A program made the translations under genes and the position numbers. Positions 37,999-51,287 of a DNA stretch of 64,000 bases are shown piece by piece. Within the stretch, counting starts at the first letter, position 1. Each line of letters begins with the position of its first letter. The stretch comes from Lineus longissimus (Eukaryota > Nemertea > Pilidiophora > Heteronemertea > Lineidae), in contig NC_088310.1 in NCBI RefSeq assembly GCF_910592395.1, positions 23,765,491-23,829,490 on the forward strand, read 5' to 3'. Under the pieces are notes generated by a model. That model saw only the letters and a list, made by a program, of their open reading frames with translations, did no database searches and was not told the origin of the DNA.

Positions 37999-38402
37999 TG
38001 CGTTACGACATCACCTTGATTGCGGTTACGTTCTATTCTAAGTCACGAACCCTTGAATAGGAACTAATCTTGCGTGTGATTGGCCAAGTGGTATTCTATT
38101 GATTTATATTTTTGAATGGAACTGTGACCATTGTTTGTGGTAGAAGAATAAGTTAGAATTGTGGTTGCCAACATTTCTTGATATCCCGTGGTTGCGTTGG
38201 TAATGTGTTGGTATTGTTTTGTAAATAACATTGTCTATAGTGTTAATGGCCTGGTATAAAATGACTCTAAATATAAGTGTACCCGTACATTCTATTGGCT
38301 CTGTATAATTTACATATATACTGCTCCCGATTCAAATCCCATGACCCGCCACAGCGCTCCGCTGACCTCATAATCACGCCGCTTATCAGATATATCCCCC
38401 AG

Positions 38403-38433
38403 AAGGAATGATAAATTATGGAGGTCATTCCTT
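38403..38433. repeat. Inverted repeat, 9-bp arms
   Basis: AAGGAATGA (38403-38411) pairs with TCATTCCTT (38425-38433) around a 13-nt loop. Surrounding sequence (38370-38500) is dense in TAAT/ATCA-type homeodomain-like words. Confidence 0.7.
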
Positions 38434-41400
38434 GGTCATAAATGATGATTGTCCACCAGTAACGCTAATCAAAGTAATAGGCCATATATTTGGTTTAATC
38501 AACGGCATTGTAGTGCATTGAGAATAATTGATGCTGCTTTTATGTTCTGGCTCTTAATTTTCAATGTGCACGGAAGGGAACGCGATCATATCAATAAATG
38601 ATACGGCAAACTACAGTGGCCTCTGGGGTAAAAAATGGCGGGGTTTTGTTTCCAAACGACCCGTGTTAAATATTTGCAGGAATACAAATGCACCAATAAT
38701 GTATTGCGTGGGTAGCGTATGTGAAAAGAAGCCAGCAAGTAAGACGTTTGCAACAGCCATGGAGAGTTATTGCGAGAGGCAAAGTTGGATCGACCTTTAC
38801 GATCGCTTTTGGAGTACATGTAGTACAAAAACTACTGCCAAGTATTAGAGGTCTATGATTATTCATCGCTTGCTTAGATTGGCCAAAACGTGACTATGTT
38901 GATAGAAAGACAGGATACGTTCATTTGAACACCACAAAGGCAGGGATCACTGCCTGGTGGCACCATTTGTCTCATCCTGGTGGCCTACTATGCATAATCC
39001 ATCAGGTTGTTGCACTGTAAGACTTTCCTAAGACAACGCACGACATGAAAATAAGACGACAATCCTTATCCAATAGCTTCAGTTTAGCATAAACACTTGC
39101 TAATGATGCACCAATGTTTCCGTGAGTAAATCCGTGAATAAATCCTGCTCTCACGCGAATGCTACATGATGCCGTGATGTTCAAATGATTAGAAACTATC
39201 TACATCATGTTTTATGAAGGTGCTCTAAGGAGCATTCTGCCAAAATGGCTGTTAGGGAATGATTACCATGTTTGATGTTTGAGTAGAAAATCACTTTTAA
39301 TTAAAGACGACATTTGCTGTTTCACTTGGGATTTAAACTGATTATTTAACCTTTGGTGTGCTAAGCTACATCACCAGAGCACATTGCCTTTATTTTTTAT
39401 TTGGAGATTTATTAATTACTTGACCTTTAGGAATATCATCATACCTTATTATTGAAATTTATTATTGAAATCATCAATCATCATTCCTCTTTAATTATTT
39501 ACTACAAGTACGTTCGATCGAACCTCGACTGTCAAACGAGAGGAGACGAAATTGAAATTTCCATCTCATTTGTTATATTCGGATTGAATTCTATATCATA
39601 AGTAGTTTCATAAAACTGATGTAAGATATTTGCTCTTGTGAAGAATCTGCTGAAGGAAGCATATCAGTCGTGCGTTGTAATATGTATAGACTATATACGG
39701 ATCTACATTTGAATTATTAAATCAATACTACAATACTGCGCTCTCAGGACGGTAAGACTTCGAGATAAACACATATCAGGGCGACATGTATAAAAATCAT
39801 AGTAGAAATACATTGATACTGAAAATGGGGACTGCTACTTGATAATCTGTCGACGAACCGATGTAATGATTGTACAGGCTCCAAGTAAAGGTACTTCTGT
39901 TCATTTGGAGAGTTTCTGCGATCAGGCGTTGAAAACTTCGAATTGAAACTGAACAGTATCACTTTTTATGTAAACTTTATATTTTTCACTCTTCTAATAA
40001 GACAAAAACCTATCTAATATGGCAAATTATCAATACTAGCCTGGCTGTTATTCTGCTTTTACTAGGTAATGAACTTTTACTCCGTCCCATCACCCGACTC
40101 TCAACCAGAAAATTCCAGTTCGCAAAGTGCCTTTCTTTGCTATCCGATGCCTGTTCGGGTGCCGCTCGCTTATGATGCGTGATCAATAGAATTAATCCAG
40201 CTTGCTAAATCAAAGCAATTCCCGGGGGCGGATGTGAGGATTGATTTCTTTGTTTTTATTGGTGTCCGGTCAAATTGATTCGCGCAACGGCGCAAAGTCA
40301 GTGAGTTTCCACGAGACGCTGGTGGATTGGTTGATTAAGATGGTGGAGAGTGGTGAAGTAGTCGCAAGGAAGAAGTTGATGTTCTGGTTCCAACCTGGCC
40401 GACACTCTAGAGAATGAAATCCTAAACTCCGCCGAACATCAATGCACAGCTAATCCATGGTGAAACGGTTATGTACACAAGCTCTGATGACAGAGGTTTT
40501 GATGCCAAAAGCTTCATGGTTTCGCTGGAAGCCGTCCGAGGTCTACAAAGATATGTCAAGGCTTCAGTTGCCTGAATTCTGTTCATGAGATACTATGATA
40601 AACCATTGTGATGAGGTCACTTTGGCTTGTAATCGCTTTGCAGAAACTCGAATGTGAGGTCAAGCCAGTCTGTTAGAAATAATCAGTGTGTTTCGCTTCT
40701 TCAGTTCTTCTGACCCGAAATACATTAGGTGAGGCTTCTTGACAATTGCTTATGGTATCTAGCGACTAGGAAATGATCCAAATTGTCCTAACCTCATTTC
40801 TTTCTCCTAGCTAACCCAATGTAGCCCCCTCTAAATGCCAATACCCAATACATATGTACATAACTATATTGTCAGTGATTTACATTCTGTGATACTTGCT
40901 ATTCATACCATATTCTACAGAGACTTTCAAACTCGCCCCAAGTTGGTATATTACCCAACTCTAGCGCCACTGTACATGCTTAATGATACATGTATGTCCG
41001 TCCTACGTCCCGGGTTCATATTCAGCCATAACCGCCCTAAGGGGAGAATCCTTCCCTGGCGTGTGATTACATTTACTCGATCATATGCAGTTGTTATCGT
41101 CCTTATTCCCTCCTCACGTCTTCATGCTTGTGCGTGATCATGACAGTACAGGCAAAGCAGCTTTTTTATGTATATCAACGTAGCTGTGTCGTAAACTAGG
41201 GAAGGGTCCTCGCGTTCGCAGTGGTCGTAACACTATTAGATGCACGCTAGACTAGGGTTCTTCTGGGATTAGATTTACCATTCCAAGGGCTAAATTATTT
41301 ACGAAACACAGAGTATCGCCGTATTGGTCGCTGATTGGATTCTTCCTTGTTCGGGACTAGATGAGATCGATTATGTTGTCATTTGTTGACGTGATCTCAT

Positions 41401-44400
41401 TGCCAGTCACAAGGGGCTAGAGTACCATGTAAAAAGATGTCTGGTAATCCTCTCTGGGTCAGAGTTGGCTCTCAATTGTTTTTCATTGCTGTCGTTAACT
41501 GGTTTACTAAATCATTCTTCTATCTTCAGTATTTATTGTGCCATCTTATCTTATGCTCATTATGTGAGAAAAATTGGTTCTGAACTACGTCGGTAAAGCT
41601 TACGCCGGTGGTCTTTGAGCGTCTTGGTATGCTATCTATCACCTTGCGTACTAATTTTACAAAAGGGATGGGCCGTTTTTACCATCTGTGAGGACGACAG
41701 AAATGTTATATCATATAAGTAGGACAGGGTACTGTATAGTCATCTATCTCATACAAACAGGGATATGGGTAAACGCTTCACATTATTACTCGTTAATGAC
41801 TGCCGAGTCTGTGTATTTTAGATGCACTGCCATAGAGTGTGAAGCTGTCCATATTATATGACAGTTTCTTGGGCCGACAGTCTAGCACGCTGCTAAGAGT
41901 GTCTTAGATACTCCTAGCACTATATGTACCTCCTTACTGTCTGTACAACTGCTGTTTCTTCCGTCTCTTTCCCGACTTATCTGTGAGGTTCACGCCTGGC
42001 ACACACTGTAAGATGTGTCTAGCCTCGGTGATTAAACTTCCCTAGAATCCGCCCGATCGATGCTTATGTGAGGAACAAGGCTTCTTTCGACCATTTGGGC
42101 AATATATCACTCAATTAGCATTACCGTGGCCGCGGCCAGCGATATAACTCACAGCAACACACCAATTGCAGTACGTGTCATGATTGGCAATGACAGAAAT
42201 GGCAACTTCTTAGCCTAGCTGTTTGTGAAACTGCGTGCAGCAGTATCAGACACATAAGATAATTACGTCAAATGATTGGTAGCCGTATGCATACAATTAG
42301 TCTGGTTGTAGTTCGACACAACAACAATATTTCCCCATAGTTAGCTCTACTGTCACTGTCCAATTCTTTACGTATTGCATTTTGATACAGTCTTCAAACA
42401 GATTATGCACATTATGTCCTTCCCCTTTCTTACTACATGCATTTACCTTATGATAAAAGAGGCGCGTCTCGGGATTGTGCCGGGTCGGCACTGATGAAGT
42501 ACATTATCTCGAGAAGATCCTCCCTTAAAATGTTTTGAGGGGCCTTTAGAGCGCTCGGTCAGGACGCTCGGGTACAAACAGGAGAGTGGCCAAATGGCAT
42601 GAAACTTGTATGTAAATTATTGTTGTTGTAGTTGCTCCAACACAGTTAATCCATAACGACCGCAGTGTACACTGTAACGGTATACCTGCACCACCTTAGT
42701 TATATTTTGACAACGTTTATCGGAATTTGTACTAAGTAAAAGCGTCTCTCATTTCGTTTGGCAGACCACTTTCCAGCATTTGTTGAGCAAACTGTTTTCT
42801 GTCTAGCCCATCCACACAGCCAGGTGATCAATATAACAATACATCGCCCTGTACATTAACAGGCACACCAGGAACGCGGTGAACAATTTATGACGCTAGC
42901 TACAGCATGTCAATAACTGTTCCCCGTGCGTATATGGAGACAAATGTCTAGTTAATAGATGGGAAATGACCGCGGAGCATCATTGTACGACATCGGTTTC
43001 TTTTATAAGAATTGCTTGGAGACAAGGTGCGGAAATGTATTGTCGGCAGGTTTCGTGTCGAGTACTGGTTAACTGGTGACACTTGATTATAAAATCGCTA
43101 ATAAACTAGAAGAACCTGCTGTACAGACACCTTCTCTGAGGACTCTCTGTCCTTTACCAGGCAGAAATCGTAATAATTCTGAACTCCAGCACATACACAG
43201 CTGCAGTGGGTCTACAAAGAAAATACATATGAATTTGATCTAAAGAACATGAGATGCACAGTGTCTAACTCGGGTCGTTTTTAGTGCAAATAAACTAAGA
43301 TAAAGTACCACAGCGGTAGAGTTTGTCATCAGTCATCTTTAGCGTAATGGAGCGCAAACTACGAATTATGGGCCAAAGGGGAAAATGACTGGGGCTGCTA
43401 TTCTGAAGCTAATGATGTCATTGCTATGGTATCAAGGTCGATGAGGGTCTAACTTCAAGAAAACAAGTAACTGAATGGATACATTTGCTTGGTAGACATC
43501 GCCGGAAAAAACGAGATCCGCTGTGGTCGTGGTTGGTGTGAGGTGATAGGGGGCAATAAACAACCAGTATGTTTAGTGCCAGCCACACCCGAAATCCATC
43601 GCAGTTTGGCCCCTTTTTGGCATATATAATAGGCAACGCACTTTTTGCATCATACTTCAGGCGAATCTCAAAGCGTAAATTGAATATCCTTCCGAACAGA
43701 ACTACATATCCCACGAGACAAAATCTAATTGAAAACACATTACTGACAGATGACGATTTACGAATACTAATACATGTAGTTTGCTCCTGAGGCAAATTTC
43801 TTATCAGAGGTATACATCAACAATGTATATGTATATGTTTACATGTAGAAGAAGTTTACAGCTTTTATTTTCTTCTCCAAGGGAAGTAGACGACATGGAG
43901 ATTATTTTTATGTGATTTCACTTTGCTTCCATGCTTGAACACTCTCTGATATGAACTCGAAACAACCTAAAGAAAAAAATCGAGAGAAAAAAATTGAAAG
44001 GGTCGCCGATTATTCCACAACAAAAGAAATTTGAAAGCACCTAACGTGAAATTTTCAATTAATTCTTTACAAAAATAATATTCTCCTTTTTAAGAAAAAA
44101 ATTAGATTTTCTGTGTCTGAGCAAAATAAACAACGAAATCGAAGGATCAGTTTCGTGATATCGCCGTAGTTTGTGTAGGAGATGTTTGGCAATTTCAGAA
44201 GGACATTCAATGGCATATCCATTTGAAGTAGAATTTTTTAGGGCGAAGGAGATTTCCATCCATGGCACTCGAATTTCCATGCCAAAGATCCAATATACAG
44301 AGATCCATAGCCATACATAGCTGTTCACACAGACTGGCGCACGTCTTCCGTCGTCATAAGACATCCGACCCATCTTAACCAATATGCGATCAACATTTCT

Positions 44401-47400
44401 GATCGCTGCTCTGCCGGAAGACATCAGCTTCGCTTATGTATCAATTTGTCAAGCAGCCTTAGCTGGATACAGGTGGGCCGTCGATTTAGATGAAGAACGT
44501 TTTCACGAATAAAACGTACCGCACTTGATCTATTCGAAAAAATTGACTATTTAAAAAAATGAAATATATTTATTGATGATGTATTCATTCGCGAGACAAA
44601 CTCGCTTGTCACGGGGAATTAGTTTTAGGTTAGTCATCAGGTACAGTACATGCTCTTTTATTTGAATTGTTGCTGAAATATTTTAACTTTTTCCGAAAAG
44701 CATTGCAATATTCTTCTTTTGTTCTGAAATGTATCTTCAGAGAATCGTGTGGAAAAATCTAAGCATACTTTCATATTATCCCTTGGGCAATACATAGTCA
44801 GCTCTATTAAACAGTGTATTAAAGAGATCGTATATGTTCTTTACTTTGATGTCCAAGTCCACAATATACGTCGTCTCGAGTTATGCGCAGGGAAGCGAAA
44901 GTGTAATCAAAGAGACAACAAGTGCATTCAAACTTTTATAGGATGTCGCTGTTCCGACATCCCGGCAACGGACAATTGAGAGGCTGATTAAGGTTTATCA
45001 TAGGAAGACTACCCAAGAGCTTGCACTGTCTCATTGAATTTGATATGGTTTGGCATATCTTTCTTCTTCAGAAAGTGATATATCAATTTTAATGTTGTAA
45101 GAATACGCAGTGGTCTTTGATATGCAAGACAGTAATGAAAGTTGATAAAACTTAGAAAACGTATTACATAGACATTAACACCACGTCATGTTCATAATGA
45201 AGGATATTATTACGGTTCTGTTGGTTCGAGTATTAACACGTTTGTACCGTAAAGGTTGTTTGAGAGAGAAATGGAACTAGAAAGAATCTAGTTAACCTTA
45301 GAGATCACCATCACAATATCCAGTGTTCATAATGAGAGATATTGCTGCTTCAGTACAGTACATTTATACATGAATATTCTTCATGAATTAAGACTGTTAA
45401 ACACCAAGCTTTAGCGTACATGTATTTCCTATTTTATTGAGCCATACGTCATTACTACTGAACCATAAGCATCGACTGAATCTACTTGGGATCCTTGATT
45501 TCGTTCAATTTCTGGTCCACTAAATGCATTTTCAGTCAAGTGAGAGAAAATCGACGATTGATTCTGTCTCCAATGATATTTCTTGATATAATCTTCGATC
45601 AAATATGGATTTTTCATAAAGCGTTCATGACAGTTATGTCCTTGACCGATTAATATCACTGATAAACGGGTATCTATTCTCTGTATACAACCATCTGAGT
45701 CGTCAGTGTTGTAATTCGATGAAAGTTACCATGCTAATTCAAATAATCGTACCAAAGAGAAATTGCAGGATTTTCTTTACGTTAACTGACCAAGGCACAT
45801 CCCACTGGAAACACAAGGAGTGTTTGAAAATACCATTACTGTATTCTCAATCATCGTCAAGGTATCTGATGGCATGTAACTGAAACATGGTAAAACATAA
45901 GCCCTGTTTACTATTTATTGTTAAAGGTCATCGAACTACTCAAACTCCTTCAGTACATCACAGATCAGCAGACACATCTGTTAAATCTAGCAACCTAGAT
46001 CAACTTCAAGAAGGACCAGAGAGTTTCATCTCGGTTGAGTCACTTGTCAGCTTGGTGAAGAAATCGATCCATCAGTCTAGGAAGGTATATTGACGTTCAT
46101 ATAGCGCTGATAGCCTCTTTAAAAAAAGCTTTAGGGAAGTGTACCATGGTTAAGAAGTGGTCTCGTGATCTACATGTATAGAGTAATAGAAAAAAGAAAA
46201 TACCATGTTGGGAGTGAATTTAGCCCTATGATGGATGACGAATATATAAAGGCCAGATATTTGATTTCTTCCGTTGTATTGCTGAAACAACTGTTATTTA
46301 CCCCGAAAATCTATTTGATTTAACTAAGATCTACATATCAGCGTAGCGTAGCCATGAGTAGAGAATCACTGGGATTGACCATAGACATGATAGAGATCAT
46401 GGACTGCGTTATGGACAAGCTAGCGAGTAATCGAGATAATAGCTTGACCTCACAGCACAATGGTTAATAGCAATAAAAGGCAAAATAGCCCTTTGGAGAA
46501 TTCTTGGCTGTGCAATACACACTGCAGTCTACACGCAAAATGTAGCGACCTTAACGACTTCATAGCATTCTGTTGCCGCCATGGAAATGAATGAAATTCA
46601 TTGGTATGTGGCATCTGGGGCTGTAGTTCGGGAATAGGATAATCTGTCATTGTAATTGCCGTCTGCACGGGCAAGTTTATGATCAAATGCATTGCTGCTA
46701 CTATCAGAGAATTATTTTTGTCTGGAATTTCGGGTGCTGTCCAAGTCAACCTTACCCAGGCACGTGATTCCATAATCGGAAGACGCCCAACTGCCACTGA
46801 CTGCAAGTTCAATCTCGGACTTCAGTATCTCAAACAGCACAGATGGATATGAAAATTTCCATGTGAAACAACCTTATACTTACAGATCTGAAATATAATC
46901 GGACTCAGACTGAAAACCTATGACAAGTGGCACAACCTCTGTCAGTAATGGAGAATGAAGCACTTCCGGCAAGCCGGCAAAGCATTCATGTTCCCTTTGT
47001 CAACGCACAACAGGTTGTGCTGACACATGTCATCATCTGATGCATCTTTCATCAACTGAGACATCTTAAACAATGTTGGTGATTTAAGGGAAAATATTGA
47101 CCGGACTTTAAAATAGGAAATGAGAAGGTACCTTTTCACCGCTCGAGAAAGTGTAAAAAGTAAATTGAATCGCTGGTCGTGCTCAAGCTCTCAAACCTAT
47201 GAAGAAAACTTCTCCCCGCTATACCTTGAGGCGCAACAAAATGTACACACTATTTCTCTCATACGACGCGATCATCACGATTGCCGAGTCTCCAATTTCT
47301 ATCTTTACTCCACTTTTCAAAGATGGTAATAAGTGGCATGAAGTCGCTGTAAATATTAATGGCGTGATCATCAGGCATACCAGGTACTTAAGTGCCAACA

Positions 47401-47975
47401 TCATTTCCGGTTTTTCGTCTGTATAAACCGGTGTGATGCCGCAGTCACACGAACAGCGCAAAATTTGACATGATCAAAGTACCGGGGTAAACACACTTCT
47501 CCTTAATGAAACCCATTTACGTTTGACAGAATGTTTGTTTTAATGAAACGAACCTTGATATTTTGAGTATCCTCAATATTCTGACCTACTATTGACATGA
47601 TGATGGTACACTGAGCTCTTTTGTTTTTGATGTTGGAGGAAATTAACCTCGCTGTTTCCGCTGCACAAAGAACGACAAGGAAATGAACAGCGAAGCAGTT
47701 TGTCTTAACGAAGACAATTTCACATCTTAGATTAGGTTCGATGCATGCAGAGAGAAGTAGATACTGAGGTTTTTGTTCAATGTTTTTCATGTCCTTTAAG
47801 TTCAACGCACTTTGTACTGACGTGTAGCTGGCGTGGCATGGCTGCAACTTCAACGAAAAAGAAAGGCTGAGTCGGCAAATACGCCCCGAATAAGCTTCAC
47901 GAAGCCATCCTTATAATCCTTTCAAGACAGTGGCCATATTATGCACCATTTTCACTTATTTATCCTTCGCTCAGA

Positions 47976-47993
47976 AGTACATGTACATGTACT
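47976..47993. repeat. 18-bp perfect palindrome of the ACATGT type
   Basis: AGTACATGTACATGTACT is fully self-complementary. Similar ACATGTACATG words occur near 6099, 14367 and 60755. Confidence 0.8.
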
Positions 47994-48169
47994 TATTCAC
48001 AAAGGAGGATGCAGGCTGCTCGAAATACCTCTTCCTAAATATCAATAGAAAAAAAGAAATGTATGAAAAGTCAGCAAAGACAGTTTTCTAGAGGAGCAGA
48101 GACTAATTAACCATTTTTAAACCATTATATAATTTTTTTTCAAACTTCCACGCGGAAATTGGCTCTTAC

Positions 48170-48246
48170 CTCAAAATTTTGTTCTTCTGGGTCTCCTTCC
48201 CAGTTCTTCTGAAGCCATAAATTCATTGAGTGAACGTCTTTCGAGA
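48170..48246 (-). CDS. Possible internal exon, 25 codons (low confidence)
   Basis: On the minus strand a TTAG at 48247-48250 precedes an open frame that reads S-K-D-V-H-S-M-N-L-W-L-Q-K-N-W and then an acidic run to E-Q-N-F-E, ending at GAG/GTAAGAGC, a good donor. The pyrimidine tract of the acceptor is poor. It lies about 100 bp from an interspersed repeat, so it may be chance or repeat-derived. Confidence 0.2.
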
Positions 48247-48344
48247 CTAATTTGTCCAATTACATAAGATGGCAGAAAACTGGCAATCAAATTAGCACTA
48301 ATGAAAGGAGAAGAAGTCCACCTGCTGAGGCTATTAAGTGAGTA

Positions 48345-48515
48345 GAACCTCTCTATTAAGGACACCCTTGGGAATGACAAAAGCTGTCCTTGATAGAGAG
48401 GTGCCCTTTTACAGAGGTCAAATTGCAGTGCGAAAGATCAAGTTGGCATAAAAATTAGTGTCCCGATAGAGAGGATGTCCTGCTAATAGATGGGTCCTCT
48501 AAGGAAGGTTACATT
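48345..48515. repeat. Probable interspersed repeat copy (CTCTCTATTAAGGACAC / ATAGAGAGGTGTCC type)
   Basis: The segment is built from alternating and inverted variants of one word: ACCTCTCTATTAAGGACACC, CTGTCCTTGATAGAGAGGTG, TGTCCCGATAGAGAGGATGTCC and ATGGGTCCTCTAAGGAAGG. From memory, this 'rows of GGACACC and TAGAGAGG' pattern resembles a family of short repeats often met in marine invertebrate genomes; I cannot confirm that here. The copy is diverged and has no coding capacity. Confidence 0.55.
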
Positions 48516-50227
48516 GTATCGATCGAATACCATTATGGTTCCCAAGTTCTGACAAGCAGTCATGATTATAACCACCGTCTTTGTAGTTTGCTTCGAACAC
48601 CTGATACTATTGGTCATCACACACCTGTTGGTTGTTGATAATGGCATTGCTCCTCTGTTCCTTTTAGGTATCACGTGTTCAGGCCGAATGTGTACCTCGC
48701 TCAACTGGTGACCGATCGCAAGGACGAAGCGGCACATATTGGATCTGGTGGCAGTATGGATATCAAGATAATGTACATATACTACTTTAAAACTTCATAA
48801 CGATATCCATATTCGCGATTGCCACCTTGAAATCCTGAAAATAGTGCCTGCACAGCATGATTTATACTAGCACTTTGCAATTAGTGTTACGTAGATTTCC
48901 TATTGAACATCCATATTGGATTAAATAATACAAAATACGTCCAGCTTGACCGCCTTAAGTGGCCCACATTAAAAGCAAACGAAAACAAGCTGATAATGAC
49001 CGTATCAGTCAGCGATGAAATGGTGGCCTGAAAACCATCTGACTATTTGATACGACCACAAACACCACACGAGGTGCTTCCCTCCACCATTCCCATCTGT
49101 AAGACTGACTCCTACAAGTAAGAAGTGCTTTGCCAGGGAATCGACATTTGGAGTAAACTATCACCAGCGTGATCATCACCTCGGCTCCCCGCTCCTGAAT
49201 TTTCAAGAAAGTCTCTCAACCTACTACACTTTCAACCCGCACCTTTTCATACTCTTCAGCACTGTATTTAGATCTAAATGATACTTCACTTTAAATTTCA
49301 TTTTTGTTATAACTTTTCTTGTCTATAAAAATATCGAGCGTGCTCATTTGCAATTAGCCAACCAGAATACTCTAAAGTGGGGCTGTTTCTGGTCAAATCT
49401 TTCTTTCGAAATGGGCGAATGCTCATTCTAAGATTTTATCTACTGTTGAGGATGTTCGGGTCGGAGCTTCGATTGGAGATTAGCCTGATCTATTTGGTGC
49501 CTCTCAGATTTCTTGCCATATCTAATTGATTGAGTACAAACTATTGGCGGAGATTACCCCGGAAATTGATTGATATCCTCCTCCGGCACAAAGTAGGAAT
49601 AGGCATGGAAGACTTGATCATGGGTGTATCTACCCTAGTGTGGAATTCTCTTGATCATTGTTGACTGCAGCCGGTTCCTTAGCGTTAGACTATCGTTAAA
49701 GCACTCAGTGCCAAGTCGGTGGGCAAGCTCAAATCCTTTGCTTTACTCTTATAACTGCAGAGTTAACCATGAGATTGAACCTCTTGGCGAAGTACTGAGT
49801 TAACCCGGGGGTAATCCGAAGTTAACAAAAGTAGCTCATCTCCGCAACAAGAGTGTCCGTGCAACTAAATGCAAAAAACCACGTATATTTGAATACTCTC
49901 TTTTCATCTTTACATCTTTTTCACTCCTAATCTTTTTAGCTACGTATCAATTTTAGCAAACAACCTTCTCCAGTTTTAGAAAAAGAACATTTCAACATGA
50001 AAGAGGTCCCCTCATCCCAGCCCCCTGAACAGCCAAAGCACTCTCAAAGAAGATAAATCTTCTAACTGATTAGCTTGACAAGATCTCCCCGACCTTCCAA
50101 ACGCTTCCGGTCAACAGACATAAGCAGGGAAAGCATTATGAAAACGATGGTGATTATTATATTGTCCGCTCTTCCGTTGCCATTTGTAGCTCCGAGCGTT
50201 GACGATTTGTCTCTCGCTCGCTGATGA

Positions 50228-50267
50228 GAACAGTCTTCATAACTGGCTGATTGATGACAGACTGTTC
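50228..50267 (+). promoter_or_regulatory. Hairpin enclosing a Hox/Pbx/Meis-type composite site
   Basis: GAACAGTCT (50228-50236) is perfectly complementary to AGACTGTTC (50259-50267). Within the span, 50248-50260 reads TGATTGATGACAG, which fuses the Hox-Pbx word TGATTGAT with the Meis/Prep word TGACAG. A TAATCA word follows at about 50272. Motif matches are direct; in vivo use is inference. Confidence 0.35.
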
Positions 50268-51269
50268 ATCATTAATCATGGATTTGACATCGTCACGGCT
50301 ATTATTACGAAACGGGTTCCTCAAAGGCTAAGTGCTTCTCGTTAGTGGCAATAATGATGAGACGACGTTGCTGAAGAGATACATAGTGACACTCAATTCT
50401 ATGAAACTACTTTAGAAGTCCCCTAAAATTCTAAGCAAGAACCCACATTTGTATTTTCGTTTCCACTGCGCTGGGTAACACCGACAAATAATCCAGCTAT
50501 TCGATCAAATTTGGTAAGCAATAATGAATGGCATAGTCAACTATCCCACAGCAACTCTTGCACCCTTTCTGCTCTGGCAAAATCGAAAGTTACTTCGTTA
50601 CACGTATCGATCTCTGGGCCGATCTGTATTCCGAGAACATACTTAATCCCCAAGATGAAACAAACGTATGAACGGGTTCTGTTTCCATAAGATCTGTTGT
50701 GTCTGATGGCTGCGGTGAGATCCGTACTAACGAACGATAAAAAAAGATGCAGAGAAGGCCGCATCGTAGAGCTCAAAAAAGATTTTGAGCTGAGCAAATG
50801 AGGCCAACTGGGTGTACTATGACATAAGAAACCACATTTTCTTTAACATGCAAACGGTCCCTCTTCGAAGTTTTACAGCTCTGATTCATCCTTGGAGAAT
50901 AGAATATTCGGTTTATTTTGTTTCACTTGAATGAATTATTAATTCAATCCCTTCATTCTGCTTTGAGGTTCATCTCATAAAATCGTTTGTGTAATAATTC
51001 ATCGTAATAAAGTTACGTTTGTTGTTTGATGTCCATCCTTAGAGGTTTTTGACACTGTCTTTCGTATCAAATACCAAAAAGAATAGTGTCGGAAGGGATA
51101 ACGATTAAACTAGTATATATTGTACGCCACTGCTTTCTTACGTTACTGATTCATACAACACGACAGTAAAGACTTGCCATTTTTAATTGATCAGTTTAAA
51201 CTATCTATATTTCTGGAAAGAAATGATAAAGAATCAAATTATTGTAACCAAGGTTTGAGGTCACAAGAA

Positions 51270-51287
51270 GGTCTCCTATAGGAGACC
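51270..51287. repeat. 18-bp perfect palindrome
   Basis: GGTCTCCTATAGGAGACC with no mismatch or spacer. Confidence 0.85.

Larger units (their letters stand above)
35451..48169. other. Long stretch with no confident gene
   Basis: Open frames of 94-123 codons (38564, 43424, 44059, 46450) carry no recognisable domain and lie near chance length. Exon-like pieces at 37879-37998 and 47199-47426 and a Cys-rich frame at 44749-44979 are discussed as findings. A 9-bp-arm inverted repeat (38403-38433) sits in a GATTA/TAAT-rich stretch that could be regulatory. Low-complexity TGAAATTTATTATTGAAAT lies near 39450. Confidence 0.35.

Noticed and set aside
38328-38345. GATTCAAATCC, like a tRNA B box
   Set aside because: No complementary flanks and no tRNA fold.
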